NCBI RefSeq assembly: GCF_003114855.1
Contig: NZ_BFBB01000003.1
Coordinates: 313,077-377,076, forward strand
DNA length: 64,000 nucleotides
Direction of reading: 5' to 3'
DNA from: Leptospira ryugenii
GTDB taxonomy: Bacteria > Spirochaetota > Leptospiria > Leptospirales > Leptospiraceae
Part shown: positions 1 through 9,059 of the stretch, one piece after another
Layout of the letters: the number at the start of each line of letters is the position of its first letter
Numbering within the stretch: position 1 is the first letter of the stretch
Position numbers and translations under genes: made by a program
Notes under the pieces: model-generated
What the model saw: only the letters and a program-made list of their open reading frames with translations
Database searches by the model: none
Told to the model about the DNA's origin: nothing

Positions 1-672
1 GATTTTGAAATAGAATCCAAAAAACGCCAATACCACAAAACCCAAGCCTACTACAGTTGCCAAAAATGTATCCTAGAGGAAGCAAGTGAGCACCTGAAAC
101 TTGCCTACCGTTGGGAAGGCGCCAATGCCCTTGACTTTGATTCACTGGCAGACCTTGCCATCTGTTTGGTGAAGGTCGGGGATTTCAAATCGGCCTTGGA
201 GGTATTTCCCCTGAGTCTTGCCCAGTCCAGAATGCCAACACAGCTCCGTTTTTTTCTGGCGGAAGCTTTATGTATGACGGGACGAGACAGAGAAGGAAGG
301 GATCTCTATATGAGAGCCTTTTTAGAAGAACCAGATCTCTTCCCTTGGGAATCGGTACGTTTTCTTCCTCTGCAACAGCAATTACAAAACGCCCAAACTC
401 TTTTGTCCGAACCAGAAGCATTTTCATGGTTTGCCGTTTTGCTCTGGCAGGAAGGTTTCTTCTCGAACGGCCTACCGGCTGTTTACCCAGAGGTGGAACA
501 ATGGGCCAAAGAAATGCAACGGATGCACGAGGCAAACCTTAGGGGCTCACACAATCCGAAAAAAGTCAAAGCTCGTCTTCTCTTTTATGCCTACCTCATC
601 AAAGAAAAAGCCCCAGGGAACGAATTCCGTGAGGCTTTGGCTCTGGCAAAAACGATCTTGGCTGAAGTTTAA
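1..672 (+). CDS. C-terminal part of a TPR-like helical repeat protein (5' end outside window)
   Basis: The reading frame is open from the first base to the TAA at 670-672, so the gene begins before the window. The visible 223 residues are alpha-helical, with spaced Ala/Leu/Tyr patterns such as EHLKLAYRWEGA and SALEVFPLSLAQSRM, resembling degenerate tetratricopeptide repeats, which usually act as protein-interaction scaffolds. No catalytic motif is visible. Its stop overlaps by 4 bases the 3' end of the convergent putative anti-sigma gene. Function is unknown; assignment to a repeat class is by composition and pattern only. Confidence 0.6.
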   Translation, partial: DFEIESKKRQYHKTQAYYSCQKCILEEASEHLKLAYRWEGANALDFDSLADLAICLVKVGDFKSALEVFPLSLAQSRMPTQLRFFLAEALCMTGRDREGRDLYMRAFLEEPDLFPWESVRFLPLQQQLQNAQTLLSEPEAFSWFAVLLWQEGFFSNGLPAVYPEVEQWAKEMQRMHEANLRGSHNPKKVKARLLFYAYLIKEKAPGNEFREALALAKTILAEV

Positions 673-1226
673 TTTTCAGCAGACTCAATGAGGAGACGGA
701 CTTCTTCGGCCGCACTTCCCCTACCTGTCTTTTGGTAGTATACTTCTAGGCCCTTTAAGCCCTGGATGGAAGCTGGGTCTCGTTTTAAAGAGTCCACAAA
801 CACCCGTTTGTGGTGGGAATCACTCAATTCCATGCTGGTTGGTTCATTCAAATAAGAGCTATTTTCAAGTACGACACCGGCTGTATCGGGAAGTCGACTC
901 TCTTGGCTGGAATAGCGGCTCACAAGGACAAGGGCCAAAGTGAGAACCATAGCAAAGGAAACGGAATATTGTAAATTGCGGTTCTCTAACCAGCGCCTAA
1001 CGAAAGATATTTGCTCGTCAATAGGAGCAATTTTTTCTTCGCGTAGGAGTGCCAAAAGCCTAGTATCGAAGTCTTGGGACATCCGGGGTAAAATGGTCTC
1101 TTCTTTTTGACGCTTTTCACGGAAAGAAGAACAGAGGCAATTGTCAAGGACCACTGACTCTTTTGACTCAGTGAAAAATTGTGGATAACGGATGCGTAAC
1201 CAAGTGGAAAGTTTCATACCTATCAT
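669..1226 (-). CDS. Single-pass membrane protein after an ECF sigma gene, putative anti-sigma factor
   Basis: The protein has 185 residues with one strongly hydrophobic segment near residues 90-108 (FAMVLTLALVLVS), giving a cytoplasmic N-terminal half and an exported C-terminal half, the usual anti-sigma layout. Its ATG overlaps the TGA of the ECF sigma gene (ATGA at 1223-1226), which implies translational coupling and supports a regulatory partner role. The N-terminal domain has a CLC pair but not the HxxxCxxC of classical zinc anti-sigma domains, so any sigma-binding fold would be atypical. A second Met, three codons in, is an alternative start. The role is inferred from position and topology. 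Confidence 0.55.
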   Translation of the reverse strand: MIGMKLSTWLRIRYPQFFTESKESVVLDNCLCSSFREKRQKEETILPRMSQDFDTRLLALLREEKIAPIDEQISFVRRWLENRNLQYSVSFAMVLTLALVLVSRYSSQESRLPDTAGVVLENSSYLNEPTSMELSDSHHKRVFVDSLKRDPASIQGLKGLEVYYQKTGRGSAAEEVRLLIESAEN

Positions 1227-1801
1227 TTCTCGAAAAAACCCTCTCCCTTTTCGTCTTTCAGGATTAGGTGTTTCAAAAACTCCTTCGCTTTGAAGAGCCT
1301 GCTCTTGACAGTCCCCACATTACATTCCATAATTTCGGCTATTTCGTTATACGAAAGGTTCTCAAAATAGCGAAGTTCTAGAACTTGTTTGTAGGAATCT
1401 TCTAGTTGGGCAATCTTTTCCATTAGATAAGCGGACTCCTCGGAAAGTTCGAGTTTTTTTTCGTAACCTTCTCTTTCATCCACAAACTGGTTGTCTCCAG
1501 TATCATCCATGGGCTTTTCCCGACCCCTTTTCTTTTTGGAGAGCAGGTCTTTGGATTTATTCACAACAATGCGGTAGAGCCAGGTGTAGACACCAGCTTC
1601 GGCTCGGAAGTTTTGGATGGAACGGTAGCCAGAGATCAAAGCATCTTGGACGATGTCTTCGGCATCATCGGCATCCTTTACCATGGACACTGCTTTGCGG
1701 AAAAGCCTCTCGCGGAAGGGAGAGACCAAGGTCATATAGGCCTGTGGATCACCGGCTTTGATCTTTTGGAGGAGGATTTTCTCCTTCTCCCGGAGTGTCA
1801 T
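1223..1801 (-). CDS. ECF-type RNA polymerase sigma factor (sigma-70 family)
   Basis: This 192-residue protein has the two domains of extracytoplasmic-function sigma factors. Region 2 contains DAEDIVQDAL followed by TWLYRIVVN, and region 4 contains LSYNEIAEIMECNVGTVKSR, the helix-turn-helix that reads the -35 element. I chose the ATG at 1801 because AGAAGG sits seven bases upstream; earlier in-frame starts (ATG at 1828, TTG at 1855) lack a good ribosome site. It lies 73 bases after mutL and overlaps its putative anti-sigma gene by four bases. The regulon cannot be read from the sequence. Confidence 0.93.
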   Translation of the reverse strand: MTLREKEKILLQKIKAGDPQAYMTLVSPFRERLFRKAVSMVKDADDAEDIVQDALISGYRSIQNFRAEAGVYTWLYRIVVNKSKDLLSKKKRGREKPMDDTGDNQFVDEREGYEKKLELSEESAYLMEKIAQLEDSYKQVLELRYFENLSYNEIAEIMECNVGTVKSRLFKAKEFLKHLILKDEKGEGFFEK

Positions 1802-1874
1802 GTTTTTGCCTTCTAATGGACGTGGCATTAGGTCAAGGATGTGATTCCCATGCAAAAGTTCAATGTTTTTGTCT

Positions 1875-3632
1875 TTAGATTCTATGGAACATTTTTAGGA
1901 GATCGGTTTTGGTCAGTTTGATCAAGGTGGGTCGGCCATGGGGGCAGAGGCTAGGATTTTCACAATAGGAAAGCCTTTGGAGGAGTTCCGCAATCAAAGC
2001 ATCAGAGATTTGGTCTCCTTTTTTCACTGCGGAGCGGCATGCGATGCACTTTGCCATTTCATCGTATAATTCTTGTTCGTTTTCCCAAGTGCTTTCTCTT
2101 GTTTCCAGAAATTCCAAGATGGTATCCTTTTCTTCTCCTGGGTTTAGGTAACTTGGCACTTCACGGACAAGGATGGTGCCACCGGAAAAGGCATCGATCT
2201 CAATGCCTAAACCACTCAGTTTTTCCTTTTCCTGAAAGACTGCCTGCGCATCCTCTTTTGTCATCTCCAAACGTATGGGGGAAAGAAGAGCCTGTCTTTT
2301 GTATGCCTTCTGTTTTAAGTCACGTAGGACTTCTTCGTAGCGGATTCTTTCGTGTGCGGTGTGCTGGTCTATGATATAGAGACCGTCCTCTCCTTCGGCT
2401 AGGATAAAGGTTTCAAAGACGATCCCAAAGTGTTTTTTGGGAACGAAGCTAGTCTGCTTTTGAGAGGAATCTGTGAGAAGGTGGAGGTTGATGCCTGGGC
2501 CGTGTGTTTCCACTTCGTATGGCGTACGTTTGGTGAGAGGCATCTCCATCAGCAGGTCTGGCTCGCCATCCGAAGTTTGCTCTCTGGGAAGCTGTGCCAC
2601 CTGAGGCAGAGATAGGCGTCGTCTCATTTCTAAAAATTCGATGGGGGTTTTGTTGCGGAGTACCTCTATGACGGCTTGGTATAGAAGGCCTGAAATCACT
2701 TCCTCGGATAAAAAGCGGACTTCTCTTTTTTGTGGGTGAACGTTTACATCCACAAAATTGGCTGGGAGCGAGAGGAAGAGAAAGGCATAAGGAAAGGCGC
2801 CCGAAGGCAAAAGCTCTCCGTAACAACGTTTTAGAATTTGAGAACTAAACTTCAAATCCACTGCTCTTTGGTTTACAAAGAAGAATTGCCCCGATCTTTG
2901 CGATTTATAAAAATCAGGGTGGGAGATCCAGCCTTGGATCTTGATCCCATTCCTTTCGAGTTGTACTTCCAAGAGATGGTCCCTTAGATTTTCACCAAAC
3001 AAAGATAAAACTCTTTCCCAGGCTGATTCTCTGGGAACCGAGACAACTTCTCTCTCATTCTGGATGTAACGAAAGGAAACACCAGGCTCTGCCAAAGCCA
3101 TGGTTTGTACGCGGATTCGATTTTTCTTTTCTTCTCCCATTTCTGATTTTAAGAACTTCCGACGCACTGGAGTGTTATAGAAGAGGTCTGTGATTTCTAT
3201 CCTTGTTCCTTGGAAGTGCGGGATTTCCTCTTCACGAATGACCTTTCCCTCTTCCACGGTAATTTGGTAGGCAACTCTCTGCCCTTCCGTGCCGCTTGCT
3301 AGTAGCACGCGGGAAACCGAGGCAATAGAAGCCAGTGCCTCTCCACGGAAGCCAAAGCTCGAAAGTGATTCTAAATCGCGGAAGTTTTGGATTTTAGAGG
3401 TGGCATACCTTTGTATGGCTAAGGGTAGATCTTCTCTTTGTATGCCCTGGCCATTGTCTGAGACGAGGATACGGGAAAGGCCCGCGTTTTCCGTGGCAAT
3501 CTCCAAGGCGGTTGCACCCGCGTCCAAAGAATTTTCAATGAGTTCTTTTAAGATGGAATGAGTGGATTCAATGACCTCTCCCGCCGCAATCTGGTTGACG
3601 AGTTCTGGGGAGAGGCTGTGGATTTTACCCAT
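1875..3632 (-). CDS. mutL: DNA mismatch repair protein MutL
   Basis: MutL couples mismatch recognition by MutS to strand incision. The N-terminal GHKL ATPase motifs are intact: NQIAAGEV and [25 protein letters not shown] and the [19 protein letters not shown] block. The C-terminal domain keeps endonuclease-type motifs: [13 protein letters not shown] (metal-binding DQHA-x2-E-x4-E type), an ACR segment and CPHGRP near the end. It is therefore predicted to be a nicking MutL, as in bacteria without MutH. Length (585 aa) is typical. The start codon lies inside a perfect inverted repeat and has no clear Shine-Dalgarno sequence (see separate entry). Confidence 0.97.
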   Translation of the reverse strand: MGKIHSLSPELVNQIAAGEVIESTHSILKELIENSLDAGATALEIATENAGLSRILVSDNGQGIQREDLPLAIQRYATSKIQNFRDLESLSSFGFRGEALASIASVSRVLLASGTEGQRVAYQITVEEGKVIREEEIPHFQGTRIEITDLFYNTPVRRKFLKSEMGEEKKNRIRVQTMALAEPGVSFRYIQNEREVVSVPRESAWERVLSLFGENLRDHLLEVQLERNGIKIQGWISHPDFYKSQRSGQFFFVNQRAVDLKFSSQILKRCYGELLPSGAFPYAFLFLSLPANFVDVNVHPQKREVRFLSEEVISGLLYQAVIEVLRNKTPIEFLEMRRRLSLPQVAQLPREQTSDGEPDLLMEMPLTKRTPYEVETHGPGINLHLLTDSSQKQTSFVPKKHFGIVFETFILAEGEDGLYIIDQHTAHERIRYEEVLRDLKQKAYKRQALLSPIRLEMTKEDAQAVFQEKEKLSGLGIEIDAFSGGTILVREVPSYLNPGEEKDTILEFLETRESTWENEQELYDEMAKCIACRSAVKKGDQISDALIAELLQRLSYCENPSLCPHGRPTLIKLTKTDLLKMFHRI

Positions 3633-3650
3633 GGAACCAACATGGGTAAA
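3624..3650 (-). promoter_or_regulatory. Perfect inverted repeat covering the mutL start codon
   Basis: TTTACCCATG (3624-3633) and CATGGGTAAA (3641-3650) form a 10-base perfect inverted repeat with a seven-base loop. On the mutL transcript the initiating AUG lies in the 3' arm, so a hairpin would hide the start. No GGAGG-like site precedes it. It could be a translational control hairpin or a protein-binding palindrome. The repeat is seen directly; any function is inferred. Confidence 0.5.
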
Positions 3651-3674
3651 TTAGGGATTATGTCCTACAAAAAA

Positions 3675-4043
3675 TTAGCAGGTTTTGCAAACTCCTACGA
3701 CCACAGTATCCACTTTCTGGACGGAAAATCCGAGTGAGTCAAAGTCCACTTGGTTTTCCTGCAATTGTAAGGTCGGAACGTCTATGATCTTTCCGCATTT
3801 TTGGCAAATCACATGCGAATGTGAGCTTACACAAGCATCATAACGCACAGAATCAGATTCGATATTCAATTTGTTGACCATACCTCGGTCGACAAGGTAT
3901 TCCAAAGAATTGTAAACAGTAGCAAAACTAATCCTATCCGCTTTGGATCGTACCGACTCAAAAACCATCTTTGCTGTGGGGTGGTCGAACCTTTGCGCTA
4001 GGTCCTGGTAAATCAATTCTCTATGTTTGGTCAATGTTTTCAT
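3675..4043 (-). CDS. Fur/PerR-family metal-dependent transcriptional repressor
   Basis: The 122-residue protein has an N-terminal winged helix (TKHRELIYQDLAQRFDHPTA, then ATVYNSLEYLVDRGMV, the canonical recognition-helix region) and a C-terminal metal domain with HSHVICQKCG and VGVCKTC. The two CxxC pairs match the structural zinc site of Fur/PerR proteins. A longer frame upstream exists, but the ATG at 4043 is preceded by GGAG at six bases and gives the family start. Small size and Tyr/Asn-rich helix fit a PerR-like peroxide sensor better than Fur, though metal choice cannot be read. It is divergent from a flavin reductase gene with a palindrome between them. Confidence 0.9.
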   Translation of the reverse strand: MKTLTKHRELIYQDLAQRFDHPTAKMVFESVRSKADRISFATVYNSLEYLVDRGMVNKLNIESDSVRYDACVSSHSHVICQKCGKIIDVPTLQLQENQVDFDSLGFSVQKVDTVVVGVCKTC

Positions 4044-4127
4044 GGGAAACTCCGCTCTACTCTTCCAGTCTGACGTTTTTTTTTCAGCTTGGTCAAATTG
4101 AATTTCATATTTATTCTGATTCCAAAC

Positions 4128-4143
4128 ATTGATATTTATCAAT
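4128..4143. promoter_or_regulatory. 7-2-7 palindrome, candidate Fur/PerR operator
   Basis: ATTGATA-TT-TATCAAT is a perfect inverted repeat of 7-base arms between the divergent Fur-family gene and the flavin reductase gene. It ends three bases before the reductase ribosome site (GGAGG at 4147-4151). Fur and PerR boxes are AT-rich 7-1-7 type palindromes, so binding by the adjacent regulator is plausible but inferred. Confidence 0.45.
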
Positions 4144-4155
4144 CTCGGAGGCGGA

Positions 4156-4635
4156 ATGGATTCATCTGCACAAAACTTCAAAGCGACACTTTCCCGTTGG
4201 GCCAGTGGAGTTTCTGTCATTACGTACCAATCACCAAGCAAAAAGGGAGGGCTTACGGTCTCTAGTTTCTCCTCACTTTCTCTTGATCCGCCCCTTGTCC
4301 TCTTCTGTTTATTGAAGGGTTCACAAGCCAAAGAAGAAATCGAATCCGCACAGGCTTTCTGTGTGAATATTCTTAAGTCAGAGCAAAAACAAATTTCCGC
4401 TGATTTTGCCTCTGGTTCACTGGACAAAGCTGAAGTTTTAGACGCACTTTCACCGATCCAACTGAAAACGGGTGCGCCCGTTTTGCCCCAATCCTTAGCA
4501 AACCTTGACTGTCGTTTGCACCAAATGATTGAGGCAGGCGATCATTGGATCGTGATCGGTAAGGTGGAAGACACAAAATGGGAAGAAGGTTCACCTCTTC
4601 TCTACTTCAATCGAAATTACCACACGATTACATAA
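4156..4635 (+). CDS. Flavin reductase-like FMN-binding domain protein
   Basis: The 159-residue protein shows the flavin reductase/HpaC-type split-barrel signature: FKATLSRWASGVSVITYQS, GLTVSSFSSLSLDPPLVLFC, FCVNILKSEQ and a C-terminal LLYFNRNYHTI. Family members use NAD(P)H to reduce free or bound FMN for partner monooxygenases or to handle oxidative stress. The ATG at 4156 follows GGAGGCGGA closely. It sits 14 bases upstream of purL, suggesting a shared transcript, and faces a Fur-type repressor across a palindrome, consistent with redox or metal control. The physiological substrate is unknown. Confidence 0.85.
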   Translation: MDSSAQNFKATLSRWASGVSVITYQSPSKKGGLTVSSFSSLSLDPPLVLFCLLKGSQAKEEIESAQAFCVNILKSEQKQISADFASGSLDKAEVLDALSPIQLKTGAPVLPQSLANLDCRLHQMIEAGDHWIVIGKVEDTKWEEGSPLLYFNRNYHTIT

Positions 4636-4649
4636 AGGGCTTTCATAGA

Positions 4650-6896
4650 ATGGAAAAAGATACCGTTAGTTTGGCAGATGCAAAAGAACATGGACTCACC
4701 GAACAAGAGTTTGAACAGATACAGTCTATCTTAGGTAGAGTTCCCAACTCTACTGAGCTTGGGATCTTTTCTGCCATGTGGTCCGAACATTGTTCCTACA
4801 AAAATTCTATCCTGCAACTCAAAACACTTCCGACCAAGTCAGATAAACTTTTGGCCGAAGCAGGTGAAGAGAACGCGGGTGCAATGGACATCGGTGACGG
4901 TCTTGCCGTTGTTTTCAAAATTGAGAGCCATAACCACCCGACTGCCGTAGAACCCTACCAAGGTGCAGCAACGGGAGTGGGAGGGATCATGAGAGATATC
5001 TTCACTATGGGTGCAAGGCCCATTACATCTCTCAACTCACTGCGATTTGGTGACCCTAAGGAAGCACGAAACAAATATCTTCTCAGTCGGGCTGTCAAAG
5101 GGATTGGGGACTACGGAAACTCTCTTGGGATTGCCGTTGGTGGCGGAGAGTTGTTTGTACATCCAACCTTCAATAAAAATCCATTGGTAAATGCCATGAC
5201 AGTTGGTATCGCCAAACACAAAGAAATGGCCTCCGCTTCTACCAAAGGAAAAGTTGGCAACAAAGTGTACATTGTTGGAACGACTACTGGCCGAGATGGG
5301 ATCCATGGTGCAAGTTTTGCCTCGAAGGATCTTTCCAAAGAGTCGGAAGAGAAACGTTCTGCTGTCCAAGTGGGTGACCCCTTCATGGAAAAACTTTTGA
5401 TGGAAGCCTCCCTAGAAGCTATACAAAAACAAGTATTAGTGGGTATACAAGATATGGGAGCTGCGGGGATTTCTTGTGCCACTTCGGAAATGAGCGCTCG
5501 CGGCAAAACCGGAATGGATGTGGATTTGGATTTAGTTCCCCTCCGAGAGTCTGGAATGAATGCCTACGAAATCATGCTTTCTGAATCCCAAGAACGGATG
5601 TTAGTCATTCCTGAACTTGGAAAAGAGAAAGAGCTAGTTGCCATCTTTGAAAAATGGGGCCTGCATTCCAAGGAGATCGGAACCGTAACTGGCGATGGTA
5701 TATTACGCATTCGAAAAGATGGAAAACTCAAGGCAGAAATCCCTGCCGAAAGCCTTGTTCTAGGCGGAGGTGCTCCGAGGTATGTTAGAGAGACCAAACG
5801 ACCTGCGTATCTAGATACTGCCAAAGAATTTGGGCTAAACAGCATAAAAGACTTAGAACACAAAGATCTATCTAAAGTATTGGTTCAATTTCTTTCTTCG
5901 CCTAATGTTTGTTCTCGAAGGCCCATCTATGAACAATATGACACTGAAGTTGGATTGGTAAAAGTTGTCCCACCAGGACAGGATGGAGGACTTGTTCGTA
6001 TTCCTGGAACTAAAAAGGGAATCGCCGTATCTACAGATTGTAACTCACGTTATACCTATCTAGACCCTTACCATGGTGCAGCCTTTGCCGTTTGTGAGGC
6101 TGCCCGCAATGTTGTTGCCACAGGTGCAGAACCCTATGGAGTCACAAACAATTTGAATTTTGGAAACCCTTACATACCTGAAAACTATTATGTGTTTACG
6201 GAATGTGTAAAAGGTCTCGGGGATGCCTGTAGAAGTTTAGGTTTGCCAATCACCGGAGGCAATGTCTCATTTTATAATGAGTCACCCGAGGGGCCAGTTT
6301 ATCCTACTCCCACGATAGGAATGGTGGGTGTCATTGCCGATGTACAAAACGCACTAAGCACCTTTCCGAAAGACTTATCTAACAAACTAGAGTTACTCTT
6401 AGTAGGGAAATTTTCCCCCCAATTGAGTGCTAGTGAATACCTCTCCCAATTCCATGGTTTGGACCAGGGTAGTATTCCAACTTGCGACCTCGAAACAGAA
6501 AAAAAGGTAATGCAATCTATTCTGTCCGCAAATGCCAAGGGATTGCTGAGATCAGCAAAAGATCTTTCCTTGGGGGGATTACTGATCGCATTGTCAAAGA
6601 TAGTGATCGGAGGTCAATTAAAAGCGGAAGTAGACTTACAAGCTTTAACGGAAACTAACAAACGTTTGGATACACTTCTTTTTGGTGAGACAGGGGCAAG
6701 TTTTCTTGTTAGCACAGCCAAAGAAAACCTACAAGAAGTAAAGTCGATATTTTCTGCGGAAGGATTGGACGTTGTTTCTTTGGGTAGCCTAAGCCAGGGG
6801 GATGGTTTGGCATTGCAAGTACTTGGACAATCATTCCACTGGAGGCTCCGTGAATTGATCGATTCTTTTGAATCCGGTTTGAAACCTTACTTTTAA
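4650..6896 (+). CDS. purL: Phosphoribosylformylglycinamidine synthase II (FGAM synthase, PurL subunit)
   Basis: PurL catalyses ATP-dependent amidation of FGAR to FGAM in purine synthesis. This 748-residue form is the small PurL that works with separate PurQ and PurS, not the 1,300-residue single-chain enzyme. Seen motifs: TELGIFSAMWSEHCSYKNS near the N-terminus, IGDGLAVVFKIESHNHP, GAATGVGGIMRDIFTMGARP, and the second repeat with ITGGNVSFYNES. The ATG at 4650 gives the family start; an upstream extension of the frame overlaps the reductase gene and is not used. No purQ or purS is visible nearby. Confidence 0.97.
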   Translation: MEKDTVSLADAKEHGLTEQEFEQIQSILGRVPNSTELGIFSAMWSEHCSYKNSILQLKTLPTKSDKLLAEAGEENAGAMDIGDGLAVVFKIESHNHPTAVEPYQGAATGVGGIMRDIFTMGARPITSLNSLRFGDPKEARNKYLLSRAVKGIGDYGNSLGIAVGGGELFVHPTFNKNPLVNAMTVGIAKHKEMASASTKGKVGNKVYIVGTTTGRDGIHGASFASKDLSKESEEKRSAVQVGDPFMEKLLMEASLEAIQKQVLVGIQDMGAAGISCATSEMSARGKTGMDVDLDLVPLRESGMNAYEIMLSESQERMLVIPELGKEKELVAIFEKWGLHSKEIGTVTGDGILRIRKDGKLKAEIPAESLVLGGGAPRYVRETKRPAYLDTAKEFGLNSIKDLEHKDLSKVLVQFLSSPNVCSRRPIYEQYDTEVGLVKVVPPGQDGGLVRIPGTKKGIAVSTDCNSRYTYLDPYHGAAFAVCEAARNVVATGAEPYGVTNNLNFGNPYIPENYYVFTECVKGLGDACRSLGLPITGGNVSFYNESPEGPVYPTPTIGMVGVIADVQNALSTFPKDLSNKLELLLVGKFSPQLSASEYLSQFHGLDQGSIPTCDLETEKKVMQSILSANAKGLLRSAKDLSLGGLLIALSKIVIGGQLKAEVDLQALTETNKRLDTLLFGETGASFLVSTAKENLQEVKSIFSAEGLDVVSLGSLSQGDGLALQVLGQSFHWRLRELIDSFESGLKPYF

Positions 6897-6897
6897 A

Positions 6898-9009
6898 ATG
6901 AGAAAGACCCTTACCTACTTTCTACTTTGCACACTGTTTGCTCTCTTGGGGCATTGCAAAGTCAAAGAAGGGGGAGATGGCTCGGGGGTCTTCCATCTAA
7001 AGTCAGGAGAGTATTGGCTTTATGGAAATACATCTGCCAAATATTGGTTGGACCCCCATGACCAAGCCACTTTAGATGATATCTTAAGCCTAAGGGAAGA
7101 AAAGTGGTCACAGACTGGACACAACGCAACATTTGGGATTCTAGATGCTGCACTTTGGATCAGATTGGATGTCTCCAACCAAACAGAAATAGAGAAATGG
7201 TTTCTCTCCATCGATTCTGCATCCCTCATCTCCATCAATTTATTCTATTTAAATCCCAATAATGATCGATATGAACATCTACAGGCAGGCCGAAGGATTG
7301 CCAAACCGGACATTTTGTACCCATATAAACACCCCGTTTTCCCTCTCGAATTCAAAAAAAATGAAACGAAAAGGCTCTACTTCCATGTAAGAACCGCAGG
7401 ACCAACCTTTGTTCCTTTGCGCTTTTTCCAAGAAGAAGAGTTCATCAGCTTTGTAAAATTATCTGACCTAATGAGTGGATTTTATTATGGAGGGATGATC
7501 TTACTTTTGTGCTATAATCTAATCCTATTTTTTTCCATCCGAGAGAAATTATTCTTTTTTTACTGCTGTTATATTTTTTTCTTTCTGCTGTTTATCTTCA
7601 ATTCCATGAACCAATGGATGCCTTTCATAGATTTTTCACAAAACGAGTTCATTCTCAATTTAAGTCCGATTAGTTCGATTGCTGCGACTTTAGCAGCTAC
7701 CATCTTTGCAAAAGCCTTTTTGTTTCCAAAAAAAGAGGGCACAAGGATAGAAAAATTAATCAATGTTGCGATATTTCTAAATGCATTTAGCGTAGTGGTC
7801 ATTTCACTCTTTCCTTATACATACCAAACTCTCATTGCAAATGTGGTACCTCTGTATGCGATTTTGGTTATCAGTTACTCCGCATTGTATCGCTTCCAGC
7901 AAGGATTTTCTGGCGCACGCTATTTTTTGATCGCTTGGTCTTTTTTATTGGTGAGTGTAAGTTTTTTTATCTTGATGAATTTAGGCGTATTTGACTACTC
8001 AAGTTTTATCGCCTATAGCCCGCTATACGGTAGTTTTTTAGAAGGTATATTTCTTAGTTTAGGTATAGGAGATCGTATCAATAGCCTTACTAAAGAAAGA
8101 GAGCAAGCTAGAAAAGATTTGATAGATTCACAAAAAAAAGCCTTAGATGAAGAAAAAAAATTAAATGAATCTATATCTCGTTTTGTTCCCAATCAATTTT
8201 TGGAAATCCTAAAGAGAAAATCAATCCTCGAGGTGGCAAGAGGAGATAGTGTAGAACGCCAAATGACGATTCTATTTTCGGATATTCGCAACTTCACTGT
8301 CCTATCCGAATCCAATTCCGCCAAAGATGTATTTCTCATTTTAAATGAATACATGGAATGTTTGGGTCCGATTATTGCAAAACACAACGGATTCATTGAT
8401 AAGTATATAGGCGATGCCATTATGGCACTGTTTCCTCTCCGCCCAGAAGATGCTGTGATGGCAGCTTTGGAAATGCACAAGGAGGTGGAGAGGATGCGCT
8501 TGCAATATGCAGAAAATTTCCATTTGGATGCTGGGTTCGGGATTCACCATGGTAATGTTATGTTAGGAACAGTAGGTGAATCAAAGAGATTGGATACAAC
8601 AGTGATAGGAGATGCCGTCAATCTTGCATCACGGTTGGAAGGTCTAACAAAATATTTTTCTTTGCCAATCCTTGTGAGTGATTCCGTTCGCAAGCATTGT
8701 ATGGATAGCCAAGTTATAACCTTTAGAGAAATTGATGCCGTCATTGTAAAAGGGAAAACCAAACCAGTCGTCGTCTATGAAGCCTATGCACCAAACAAGA
8801 CAGAGCGACAGGAGGAAGTTTTCTATAGCCTTCTATTCCAAGGTATGCAATTTTTTAAAGGGAAAGATTTCGATAAGGCATTATCTTCTTTCCAAGAGTA
8901 CCAGAAGCATTGTCCTAATGACCCTCTTGTAAGAGTTTATCTGACACGTTGCGAGGAATTTCTCAAAAACCCACCGCCTGAAGAATGGACAGGCTATCTA
9001 AAATTCTAA
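6898..9009 (+). CDS. 7TMR-DISM sensor with class III adenylate/guanylate cyclase domain
   Basis: Order of parts: lipoprotein-like signal ending LFALLGHC, a periplasmic beta-rich 7TMR-DISMED2-type domain (about residues 35-180), seven membrane segments (about 190-395), a short coiled coil, a class III cyclase domain (about 450-640) and a short TPR-like tail. The cyclase has ILFSDIRNFT and YIGDAIMALF, giving both metal-binding aspartates, and DAVNLASRLEGLTK. It probably converts an extracellular signal, perhaps a carbohydrate, into cAMP; cAMP versus cGMP is not decided. It starts one base after the purL stop, so it may be co-transcribed despite the unrelated function. Confidence 0.92.
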   Translation: MRKTLTYFLLCTLFALLGHCKVKEGGDGSGVFHLKSGEYWLYGNTSAKYWLDPHDQATLDDILSLREEKWSQTGHNATFGILDAALWIRLDVSNQTEIEKWFLSIDSASLISINLFYLNPNNDRYEHLQAGRRIAKPDILYPYKHPVFPLEFKKNETKRLYFHVRTAGPTFVPLRFFQEEEFISFVKLSDLMSGFYYGGMILLLCYNLILFFSIREKLFFFYCCYIFFFLLFIFNSMNQWMPFIDFSQNEFILNLSPISSIAATLAATIFAKAFLFPKKEGTRIEKLINVAIFLNAFSVVVISLFPYTYQTLIANVVPLYAILVISYSALYRFQQGFSGARYFLIAWSFLLVSVSFFILMNLGVFDYSSFIAYSPLYGSFLEGIFLSLGIGDRINSLTKEREQARKDLIDSQKKALDEEKKLNESISRFVPNQFLEILKRKSILEVARGDSVERQMTILFSDIRNFTVLSESNSAKDVFLILNEYMECLGPIIAKHNGFIDKYIGDAIMALFPLRPEDAVMAALEMHKEVERMRLQYAENFHLDAGFGIHHGNVMLGTVGESKRLDTTVIGDAVNLASRLEGLTKYFSLPILVSDSVRKHCMDSQVITFREIDAVIVKGKTKPVVVYEAYAPNKTERQEEVFYSLLFQGMQFFKGKDFDKALSSFQEYQKHCPNDPLVRVYLTRCEEFLKNPPPEEWTGYLKF

Positions 9010-9059
9010 AGCAATTGTAAATACTTGCTATTTTTTGAATGAATCTTCTACTCTAGTCT

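Noticed and set aside
2449..2826. Reverse-frame open frame inside mutL
   Set aside because: It is a shadow of the strong mutL frame, with no motif or ribosome site of its own.
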